Shown piece by piece: positions 1-6,595 of a DNA stretch of 13,034 bases. The number at the start of each line of letters is the position of its first letter. Within the stretch, counting starts at the first letter, position 1. Below the pieces are notes generated by a model. The model was given only the letters and a program-made list of their open reading frames with translations, had not been told where the DNA came from and searched no databases. Position numbers and translations under genes: made by a program. The DNA comes from JBBDWZ01 sp050732575. GTDB taxonomy: Bacteria; Gemmatimonadota; Gemmatimonadetes; Longimicrobiales; RSA9. The stretch spans positions 1 through 13,034 of the forward strand of contig JBOHRF010000126.1 in assembly GCA_050732575.1 (NCBI GenBank), read 5' to 3'.

Positions 1-64
1 GACATGCAATGCGTCGGCCAAGCTGGTGTCACTGCCTACGTCGGTACCATTCTAGACGCAGCCT

Positions 65-1171
65 ATGCGCAAACCGGCCAAAACGCAGGAACGTGGTGGT
101 GGTCCGCGCCTCACCGTCCTGATCGCCGCGCTTCTCCTGTCGCAACAGCCAGAACAGCGGCTGCCTGTTCGTGAGCTGCTACGACTGGGCGGAGATGCAG
201 TCGATGCGCGCGTGAGCTTCGGCTCCGTGGATCGCATTGCCATCGGCCCACAGCGCCAGATCGTGGTCATGGCCGCCAACGATCACAAGGTCTCCGTCTT
301 CGATTCGGCTGGCCGGTTCCTCGTATCCATGGGTCGAAGTGGGTCCGGCCCGGGCGAGTTTCAGTTCATGACCGGCTTGCGCGTCGACTCGCTCATCCAC
401 GTGTTCGATGTGAGGCAGGAGCGCGTCTCCAGCTTCGACTTCCAGGGTCGCCATCGAGAAACGCGCAGATTCACGTTGGAAGGGCTGAGCCTCGCCGAAT
501 TTGTACCGTCGGGCAGCGGTGTAGTGGGTGCCACGGTCACACGTTTCACGCGCACGGAGGCGCCCGAGCGCGAAGGCATCATTGCCGTCGTATTCGCGCG
601 CGGCGCGCGCGTCGACACACTCATCACCTATCGCGGCGGCGCCGGCACCTGGTTCGTGCCCAATCAGTACGCGCCCTGGGGCGGGTTCCCCGCACCTACC
701 GGCAACGGCGGCGCGTGGCTCGCCTTTGCCGACACAATCGTGGTGGCCGACGGCGTCACAGGCCGCGTGCGCTGGTTCACCACAACAGAAGGTAGCGGGA
801 CGCCGAGGCTGCTGAAGGAATTGAGTCTCGGGCTGGTGGCGCGACGCGTGTCGGATGAAGATCGCAACCGCTTTCTGGCCGAGCTGCGGCAAAAGCAAAA
901 AGACCTGCCGCCGCGCGTTCAGATAGAAGCACCAGCCCATTGGTCGGTGGCCACGCGCATCCTGCGCGCGCCCGATGGCACGCTGTGGATTCGCAACGGT
1001 CATTCGGGCCGCGCGGGCAACAGCTACAGCGAGATTCCGCCCGGCGCACAGACCGTGCGTCGTTGGCAACTGCCCGACGGCTTCGCCCTGCACGCCGTGC
1101 ACGGCAATCGGCTGGTGGGCGTGCAAACCACGGAGTTCGACTCGCCCATGGTTGTGGTGTACCAACGTTAG
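65..1171 (+). CDS. Secreted 6-bladed beta-propeller (NHL-like) protein
   Basis: A 368-residue protein with a signal-like N-terminus: a basic stretch (residues 2-15), then a hydrophobic core (about 16-25, LTVLIAALLL). Propeller-blade signatures are visible at about residues 55-100, where VFDSAGRFLVSMGRSGSGPG has the hydrophobic-D-x-x-G-x-hydrophobic pattern and GxGPGEF turn of NHL/6-bladed propellers. A second blade follows (VFDVRQERVSSFDFQGRH, about 113-130). Later parts are more divergent, with a possible blade near 300-315 (LRAPDGTLWIRNG). The start is well fixed: an in-frame TAG at 53-55 leaves ATG 65 as the first possible ATG, although no strong ribosome binding site is visible. Such propellers usually mediate binding, and no catalytic residues can be assigned. 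No neighbouring gene suggests a partner. The stop codon TAG (1169-1171) shares its last base with a large palindrome. The fold call is fairly sure; the function is unknown. Confidence 0.8.
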   Translation: MRKPAKTQERGGGPRLTVLIAALLLSQQPEQRLPVRELLRLGGDAVDARVSFGSVDRIAIGPQRQIVVMAANDHKVSVFDSAGRFLVSMGRSGSGPGEFQFMTGLRVDSLIHVFDVRQERVSSFDFQGRHRETRRFTLEGLSLAEFVPSGSGVVGATVTRFTRTEAPEREGIIAVVFARGARVDTLITYRGGAGTWFVPNQYAPWGGFPAPTGNGGAWLAFADTIVVADGVTGRVRWFTTTEGSGTPRLLKELSLGLVARRVSDEDRNRFLAELRQKQKDLPPRVQIEAPAHWSVATRILRAPDGTLWIRNGHSGRAGNSYSEIPPGAQTVRRWQLPDGFALHAVHGNRLVGVQTTEFDSPMVVVYQR

Positions 1172-1330
1172 TGTTGTGTAGCCGAAGTAACGTGCGCACC
1201 GAGAGCGGTGCTGCGCCCGCAGCGCAAGGCGCGGCGACGCAGGCATAGCAGCGCTATTTCAAGGAGTCCGCAACGCCGCGCTGCGGGATGCAGCGCCGCT
1301 CGAATGCCACGGGACTTCGGCTCACAACAC
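1171..1330. repeat. 160-bp imperfect palindromic element (REP/MITE-like)
   Basis: The two ends are inverted copies: 1171-1194 pairs with 1308-1330. GTGTTGTG and AGCCGAAGT are each matched exactly by CACAACAC and ACTTCGGCT, with one 1-nt bulge, then two mismatches, then CGTG/CACG. Pairing resumes in the inner arms 1203-1225 and 1278-1301 (GAGCGG, GCTGC and CCCGCAGCGC against their complements). GGCG/CGCC extends the stem inward, and the apex contains ATAGC-AGC-GCTAT (1245-1257). The whole can fold into one long hairpin in DNA or in RNA from either strand. It starts at the last base of the upstream stop codon, so it could serve as a 3'-end structure of that mRNA. No target duplication is visible and no ORF within it is credible. 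Whether it is a dispersed repeat cannot be seen from one copy. Confidence 0.75.
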
Positions 1331-1532
1331 CAGGCGACACTCATCTCACAACGGCGCTGCGAGCGGCAATCAAAGCGTCATTGATCCATGGAACGAAAGT
1401 CGCCTACGCGTCTATACACATTCAAGCAGCTCCGCATCGAGCAGTACACCACTCACGCTCGTAACGTGTTCTCGCTTCTACGTTCGACACTCCTGTGGAT
1501 ACGTAGTCGATCCGAAACAAACTGAGCAGGTC
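1331..1532. other. Intergenic region with possible promoter
   Basis: This stretch between the palindrome and the next gene has no convincing ORF on either strand and is less GC-rich than its neighbours. A TATACA at 1413-1418 with TGGAAC at 1389-1394 (18-bp spacer) could form a sigma70-type promoter for the gene at 1533. The -35 match is poor, so this is only a suggestion. AGCAGG at 1525-1530 is the only ribosome-binding-like sequence near the start codon. Confidence 0.3.
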
Positions 1533-2132
1533 ATGGATTCGATGAAATTCTTCTCGCCACGACGCATGACAGCCATCACCTGGGGCTTTGCGCTGCTGCT
1601 CTCGGCAGCCGTGCACACCGGCCTGAACGCTCAGGATGGCCTCAAGACCGACTTCTTCCTACAACCCGAAGCTCGCATCTCGAAAGTTGGGGGCGGAACC
1701 GCGGTAGTAAGCGGTTTCAATACAGGCTGGGTCATCAACAAGTCACTCATCTTGGGCGGCACCAGCTTCGGCACCAACTACGGCATCGAACCCAGGATGG
1801 CCACGACCGATGGCGAGGTGAAAGGTGACTTCCGTTATCGCGGCGGTCTGGTCGGGTGGGCTTTCCAACCCAGCCCATCGCTCAAGACATCGATTACGAC
1901 CGTGGTCGGGCGCGGCAAGCTGCAAGGCATCGGGCAGGACAACACGGTCTACGCAGATCGATTCTGGGTGTTCGAGCCCATGGCCAACGTGAACCTGCGC
2001 GTCAACCGCTGGGCGGCCATATCGGCCGGCGCGGGCTACCGTTTCGTTGCGGGCGGCGAGTACCAGGATTTCGGCGCCCAGGACCTGCGCAGTCCGACGG
2101 CACGCATTGGCGTGACGTTGGGAGGGTGGTAG
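1533..2132 (+). CDS. Exported outer-membrane-like protein, family not recognised
   Basis: A 199-residue protein I cannot assign to a named family. The N-terminus is a clear Sec signal: a basic segment (PRRM), a hydrophobic core (about residues 15-27, ITWGFALLLSAAV) and likely cleavage after LNA near residue 33. The mature part lacks cysteines and hydrophobic helices. It is made of alternating polar/hydrophobic short strands (SGFNTGWVINKSLILGG, FRYRGGLVGWAF, NRWAAISAGAGYRFV) and ends in ARIGVTLGGW, whose terminal aromatic residue is typical of outer-membrane beta-barrels. About 165 mature residues would suit a small 8-stranded barrel. Two starts are possible: ATG 1533, with AGCAGG only 2 nt away, or ATG 1542 (MKFF), with better spacing to the same site. 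The TAG stop forms the edge of an inverted-repeat element. Reality of the gene is likely; the barrel is an inference from pattern. Confidence 0.7.
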   Translation: MDSMKFFSPRRMTAITWGFALLLSAAVHTGLNAQDGLKTDFFLQPEARISKVGGGTAVVSGFNTGWVINKSLILGGTSFGTNYGIEPRMATTDGEVKGDFRYRGGLVGWAFQPSPSLKTSITTVVGRGKLQGIGQDNTVYADRFWVFEPMANVNLRVNRWAAISAGAGYRFVAGGEYQDFGAQDLRSPTARIGVTLGGW

Positions 2133-2288
2133 ACACGCGGACCGCCTTTCACTTGTGAGGTTGCGGCACATCTACGCATTGCTGTGACCCATGGAAGCAG
2201 GAGCGCCACGGCGGAAGGGTCAACCGTGGCGCTCTTTGCTCTATTCTGGACCGCCAACCTCGGAAGTGAAAGGCGGTCCGCGTGCCTA
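2130..2288. repeat. MITE-like element with about 33-bp terminal inverted repeats
   Basis: Left arm 2134-2166 and right arm 2251-2284 are inverted copies. The outer 21 bases match perfectly, and the inner part (GAGGTT, GCGG) matches apart from two mismatches and one gap. Just outside the arms, the left has TAGA and the reverse complement of the right has TAGG, so the structure is bounded by TA dinucleotides (2130-2131 and 2287-2288). This is the layout of small non-autonomous elements mobilised by IS630/Tc1-mariner-type transposases, which duplicate TA. About 84 bp lie between the arms and contain a strong hairpin rather than an ORF. The left TA is part of the stop codon of the preceding gene. 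The alternative reading is a large bidirectional terminator between two convergent genes. Part of the arm (CGCGGTCCGC) recurs at 2291-2300 outside the element. Confidence 0.65.
2201..2245 (+). terminator. Rho-independent-like terminator hairpin
   Basis: An 11-bp perfect GC-rich stem, GAGCGCCACGG (2201-2211) with CCGTGGCGCTC (2224-2234), has a 12-nt loop and is followed by TTTGCTCTATT on the plus strand. It sits between the convergent gene at 1533 and the efflux operon and could end transcription of the former. On the minus strand the tail after the stem is CTGCTTCC, a weaker U tract, so activity for the operon is possible but less clear. The outer inverted repeat would add a second, longer stem around it. 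Confidence 0.55.
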
Positions 2289-2299
2289 AACGCGGTCCG

Positions 2300-5200
2300 C
2301 TAGTCTCCCGCCTCCACCACCACCTCCCCACCATGCACCCGATGCTCGCGCGGCCGCCGCTTGAACACTTTGAGCATCACCCACTCCTTCCACTCGTCCA
2401 GGATCTCGTAGACGGTCGGGATCACGACCAGCGTCAACACCGTCGACGTGATCACACCGCCAATGACGGCGCGGCCCAGCGGCGCGCGAAAGTCCGCGCC
2501 TTCACCCACACCCAACGCGACCGGGATCATGCCGGCAATCAGAGCAAACGTGGTCATGAGAATCGGGCGCAGGCGGATGCGTCCAGCTTCAATGAGCGCA
2601 TCGCGCCGCGACATGCCGCGCTCGCGGCCCCACTTGGCAAAGTCAATCAGCAGGATGGCGTTCTTGGCCACGATGCCCATGAGCAGGATCACGCCGATCA
2701 TGCTCATGATGTTGAGCGTATCGCCCGTTGCCAGCAGGGCCAGCACAACGCCAATGAGCGAGAGCGGCAGAGAGACCATGATGGCCAGCGGATCCAGGAA
2801 CGAGTGGAATTGCACGACCAGGATCAGGTACATGAGCAACACGGCAAAGGCGAGGGCGGCCAGGATGCTGCCGAAGACCTCCTGCTGGTCGGCTACTTCA
2901 CCGAATTGCGTGATGCGATAGCCGGGCGGCATGCGGAAGTTATCCAGGATCTGCTGGATATCCGTGGCCGCCTCACCCACGGAACGGCCCTGCACGTTGG
3001 CGCCCACGGTGACCACCTTCTCGCGATCCAGGTGATCGATCTGCGCGGGTCCCAGGCTCGAGGTCACGTTGGCCACCTGCTCGAGCGAGATGACCGCGGG
3101 TTCACCGCTCATGCCTCCGCGCGGCAATACGAGTGGCAGGTTGCGCACGTCGGCAGCGCGCGTGCGCGCTGCCGGCGACAGGCGCACCATCACCTCGCGC
3201 TGCTCGCCCGCCGGATCGACCCAATCACCGGCATCAACGCCGGCAAACGCGGGCCGCAGCGCCATGGCGATCTGTGCGGTCGTGAGACCCAGCGAGCCCG
3301 CCACACCACGATTGATCTCCACGTTCAACTCGGGTTTCTGGCCGCGCGTGGACAGACCGACATCCACCAGGCCGGGCAACTGCCGCACCTGTGAGGCCAG
3401 TTGCTGCGCGAACTCCGTGATGCGATTGGCATCGGGACCGCGCACTTCGAGCTGGATCTGTTTGAACGCACCGCCAAAGCCGCCCGAGAACACATTGGCG
3501 GTGGCGCCGCCGATCTGCTTGACTTCTTCGCGCAGCACCGCGCCCAGCGCGTCCTGATTCAGGTCACGCTCGGCCTTCGGAATCAACCGCACATAGATGT
3601 TGCCTACGTCCGTAGAGCCGCCGCCAAACATCGAAGCGGCACCGATCGTGGTATAGGTGTAGGCCACTTGGTTGGTGTGCGCGCGCACGATGCGCGCAAC
3701 CTCTTCCGCCTTCACGCGCGTGTACCCCAGGCTCGAGCCGGGCGGAGTCTCCACGGTGATGTTGATTTCGCTCTGATCGCTGATGGGCACAAAGCCGAAG
3801 CCGCCGAACATGCCCTGCAACACCAGCGCGCCAACCAGCGAGCCACCGGCAATCAGCACCATGGCCACGCGGTGATCCAGCGCCCAGGCAATCAGGCGCT
3901 TGTAGTTGTCGGCCTGGCGGTCGAACCAGCGGTTGAAGCGATCGAGCGCGCGCGCGATGGGGTTCTTGCGCTCGTGCGCCTCGGTTTGCGGATCGGCCCA
4001 GTACGCGGAAAGCATGGGATCCAGCGAGAAGCTGACAAACAGCGAAACCAGTACGGCGCAGGCAATGGTCAGCGCAAACGGTTTGAACCACTGCCCTGCC
4101 TCGCCGTACATGAAGGCCACGGGCACGAAGACAGCCACAATCGAAAACGTGGTCGCGGCGACGGCGAGGCCGATTTCGTCGGTGCCTTCCATCGAGGCCT
4201 TGTAATGGTCCTTACCCATCTCGATGTGGCGCACGATGTTCTCGCGCACCACGATCGCATCATCGATCAGGATACCAATGGCCAGGGACAGGCCGAGCAA
4301 CGACATGGTATTCAGCGTGAAGCCGAACACCCACACGGCAATGAAGGCGGCCAGCACGGAGACGGGTAGTGCCAGACCGGTGATCACGGTGGAGCGCCAG
4401 GAATTGAGGAACAGGAACACGACCAGCACGGTCAGGGCCGCGCCTTCCAGCAGCGCTTCCTCCACGTTGTTGACCGAGTTCTCCACCCGTTCGCCGGCAT
4501 CACGTACAATGGACAACTCGGCACCACGCGGGAGGGTTGGCTTCAACGCCTCGACGCGCTCTTTCACACGATCGGCCACCGTGGTCGTGCTGTAGCCCTT
4601 GGTGCGCCGCACGTCGATGCCGATGGCGGGCTTGCCGTTGAACAGGGCGATGGATCGTGCTTCCTCGGCACCATCGCTGACGTCGGCCACCTGGCCGAGC
4701 CGGATCATGCGGCCACCGCGCTCGGCCACCACGAGCTGCAGGAACTGTTCGGGCGTCTGCAAGCGGCCCTGCAACCGAATCGTTCGCTCGGTGGTGGGCC
4801 CTTCCACACGGCCCACGGGCACGGCCAGGTTCTGCATGCGCAGTGCGCTCACCACATCATCGACGCTCACACCCGCGGACATCAGGTCGCTGGGGCGCAG
4901 CTGAACGGTCAGCTCGCGTTCGGCACCGCCCACCACGCGCACTTCGGCTACACCGGGAAGGGAGCGCAGTTCGCGCGTGATGCGCGGATCGGCAATGGCA
5001 GTCAGCTGCGCCTGCGTGAGCGTGGGTGATGACAGCGTGAGCGAAACGATCGGCTCGTCGGTAAAGTCGAAGCGGCCAATGACCGGCTCTTCCACTTCGG
5101 CCGGCAGATCGCCCCGTATGAGCGCCACGGCATCGCGCACATCCTGCGCAGCCTGATCGACCCCTTTCTCGAAGACGAAGAAGGTGGTCACGATGCCGAA

Positions 5201-5461
5201 TCCGTCGGTGGAGACCGATTGCATGCGGTCCACACCGTTGATGCCGGAGATGGCCTCTTCCACGCGATCGATGACTTCACGCTCGACCACATCGGGAGAA
5301 GCGCCGGGATAGGGCACGGACACGGTGACGATGGGCGCGGCAATATCCGGATACTCGTCGGTCTCCAGGTTGCTCAGCGCGTACATGCCGAAGGCCACGA
5401 TCGCGACCATGGAGACGACTGTGACGATGGGCTTCTTGATGGCAAAATCGGAAATGAACAT
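2300..5461 (-). CDS. Efflux RND transporter permease, HAE1/AcrB-type
   Basis: The 1053-residue inner-membrane proton/drug antiporter of a tripartite pump, close to the length of AcrB and MexB. The first transmembrane helix is at about 10-30, followed by the periplasmic porter half (PYPGASPDVVE, 50-60). The first membrane block (about 340-490) carries the proton-relay pair D400-D401 in GILIDDAIVVRENI. The second porter/docking half follows, then the second membrane block (about 865-1020) with the conserved lysine K933 in GIVAKNAILLIDFAKWG. The essential D, D and K residues are therefore all present. The first and last helices are intact and no frameshift is seen. It is the last gene of the operon, starting 12 bp after the adaptor stop. 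AAAGGA (5470-5475) overlapping that stop is its ribosome binding site. Substrates cannot be predicted; the HAE1 family exports drugs, dyes, detergents and solvents. The TAG stop is followed by an arm-like CGGACCGCG. Confidence 0.95.
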   Translation of the reverse strand: MFISDFAIKKPIVTVVSMVAIVAFGMYALSNLETDEYPDIAAPIVTVSVPYPGASPDVVEREVIDRVEEAISGINGVDRMQSVSTDGFGIVTTFFVFEKGVDQAAQDVRDAVALIRGDLPAEVEEPVIGRFDFTDEPIVSLTLSSPTLTQAQLTAIADPRITRELRSLPGVAEVRVVGGAERELTVQLRPSDLMSAGVSVDDVVSALRMQNLAVPVGRVEGPTTERTIRLQGRLQTPEQFLQLVVAERGGRMIRLGQVADVSDGAEEARSIALFNGKPAIGIDVRRTKGYSTTTVADRVKERVEALKPTLPRGAELSIVRDAGERVENSVNNVEEALLEGAALTVLVVFLFLNSWRSTVITGLALPVSVLAAFIAVWVFGFTLNTMSLLGLSLAIGILIDDAIVVRENIVRHIEMGKDHYKASMEGTDEIGLAVAATTFSIVAVFVPVAFMYGEAGQWFKPFALTIACAVLVSLFVSFSLDPMLSAYWADPQTEAHERKNPIARALDRFNRWFDRQADNYKRLIAWALDHRVAMVLIAGGSLVGALVLQGMFGGFGFVPISDQSEINITVETPPGSSLGYTRVKAEEVARIVRAHTNQVAYTYTTIGAASMFGGGSTDVGNIYVRLIPKAERDLNQDALGAVLREEVKQIGGATANVFSGGFGGAFKQIQLEVRGPDANRITEFAQQLASQVRQLPGLVDVGLSTRGQKPELNVEINRGVAGSLGLTTAQIAMALRPAFAGVDAGDWVDPAGEQREVMVRLSPAARTRAADVRNLPLVLPRGGMSGEPAVISLEQVANVTSSLGPAQIDHLDREKVVTVGANVQGRSVGEAATDIQQILDNFRMPPGYRITQFGEVADQQEVFGSILAALAFAVLLMYLILVVQFHSFLDPLAIMVSLPLSLIGVVLALLATGDTLNIMSMIGVILLMGIVAKNAILLIDFAKWGRERGMSRRDALIEAGRIRLRPILMTTFALIAGMIPVALGVGEGADFRAPLGRAVIGGVITSTVLTLVVIPTVYEILDEWKEWVMLKVFKRRPREHRVHGGEVVVEAGD

Positions 5462-5473
5462 GTGCGCTATCCT

Positions 5474-6595
5474 TTACTGGCGCGGCGCGTCGATGGGCTG
5501 AACGCGCACGGTCGTGCCCGGACTGATGCCCTGGGCCGGACCGAGCAGCAGGGTGTCACCCACAGCCACGCCGCTCACGATTTCCACGCGCTCGTTCTGC
5601 TCGTCGCGCATGCCAACCTGCACTTCCACTTTTTCCACCTTGCCGTTCTTCAGGCGAACCACCGTGGGAATCGCGGCCGCCAGGTCGACACCGGAGGTGG
5701 GCACGACCAGCGCGTTGCGCCGCTCCGTGCCAATGCGACCTTCGGCAAACAGACCGCTGACCGGTATGCCACCGGTGTTCGGTATCGTGATGGTCACACC
5801 GATCTGGCGCGTCACCGGATCGGCCGCCGGATTGATGCGCTGCACGCGCCCCGTGAACACGCGGCCCGTGTATCCCTGCAGCACGAATTGCACGGGCGCG
5901 CCCACGCGCACGGCGCCGATCTGCGCGGCGGGCACCGCGGCTTCCAGCTTCATGCTGGCCGGATCGACCACCGTGAACAATGCGGTGCCGGGTGACACGA
6001 TGTCGCCCGCACTCACCGGCTTGTCACTCACGACACCGCGGAATGGTGCACGCACCTGCGCGTTCTCCAGCTGGTCCTCGGCCAATCGCAGGCGAGCAGC
6101 CGCATCGGCCAGTTGTGCCTCGGCGCTGGACGCATTGACCCGCGCCGCTTCCAGATCGCGCTCGGAGATGGCGCCCGCCCTGGCCAGTGCGTCGGCCCGC
6201 TCCACGTTGCGTTTGGCCACCTGTGCCGCTTGCTCGGCGGAACGCACGGCCGAGCGCGCGGAAAGCGCAGACTCGCGCAGGGCCGCATCATCGATGCGGG
6301 CCAGCAAGGCGCCCGCGCTCACGGGCGAACCTTCTTCCGCATAAGTTTGCACTACGGGTCCGCTCACTTCGGCGCGGATCACGGCCGCACGTTCAGCCGT
6401 CAAAGCGCCGGAAATGGAGGGACCGCGTTCGATCACGTCCTGCACCACGACCGTGATGTTGTCCGGCGTCACGACCTGGGTGTTGTCACCCGTCGTGACC
6501 GCGGCTTCGCTGCTGCCCCGATTGCAACTCGCTACCGTCAGTGCGCTGAACGCCGCAAGGAAGCGCAGCGCTAGTTGTCGCTGGGTATTCTTCAT
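5474..6595 (-). CDS. Efflux RND periplasmic adaptor (membrane fusion protein), lipoprotein
   Basis: A 373-residue adaptor linking the RND permease to the outer-membrane channel. A lipobox VASC with acceptor Cys24 follows a hydrophobic signal (about 8-21), so it is predicted to be lipid-anchored to the inner membrane like AcrA. Order of parts: first lipoyl half (about 75-102, AEVSGPVVQTYAEEGSPVSA), an alpha-helical coiled-coil hairpin rich in Ala, Arg and Glu (about 103-180), second lipoyl half (about 181-211, VRAPFRGVVSDKPVSAGDIV), beta-barrel domain (about 213-290) and membrane-proximal domain to the C-terminus (VVVQ near 46-52 joins it from the N-terminal side). Its ATG overlaps the upstream TolC stop by 4 bp (ATGA), with AGAGGAG just before the start, so it is translationally coupled. 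Length and domain order are normal for the family. Confidence 0.94.
   Translation of the reverse strand: MKNTQRQLALRFLAAFSALTVASCNRGSSEAAVTTGDNTQVVTPDNITVVVQDVIERGPSISGALTAERAAVIRAEVSGPVVQTYAEEGSPVSAGALLARIDDAALRESALSARSAVRSAEQAAQVAKRNVERADALARAGAISERDLEAARVNASSAEAQLADAAARLRLAEDQLENAQVRAPFRGVVSDKPVSAGDIVSPGTALFTVVDPASMKLEAAVPAAQIGAVRVGAPVQFVLQGYTGRVFTGRVQRINPAADPVTRQIGVTITIPNTGGIPVSGLFAEGRIGTERRNALVVPTSGVDLAAAIPTVVRLKNGKVEKVEVQVGMRDEQNERVEIVSGVAVGDTLLLGPAQGISPGTTVRVQPIDAPRQ

Noticed and set aside
1..174. Open frame running in from the window edge to a TGA at 172-174
   Set aside because: It overlaps the signal-peptide region of the propeller gene by over 100 bp, has no recognisable motif and may be chance in GC-rich DNA; too little is visible to call a partial gene.
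2282..3394. Long plus-strand ORFs opposite the permease and adaptor (for example 2282-3394, 3401-4369, 5219-5995)
   Set aside because: These are His/Arg/Gln-rich shadows of the antisense strand of strongly conserved efflux genes, a common artefact of high GC content.
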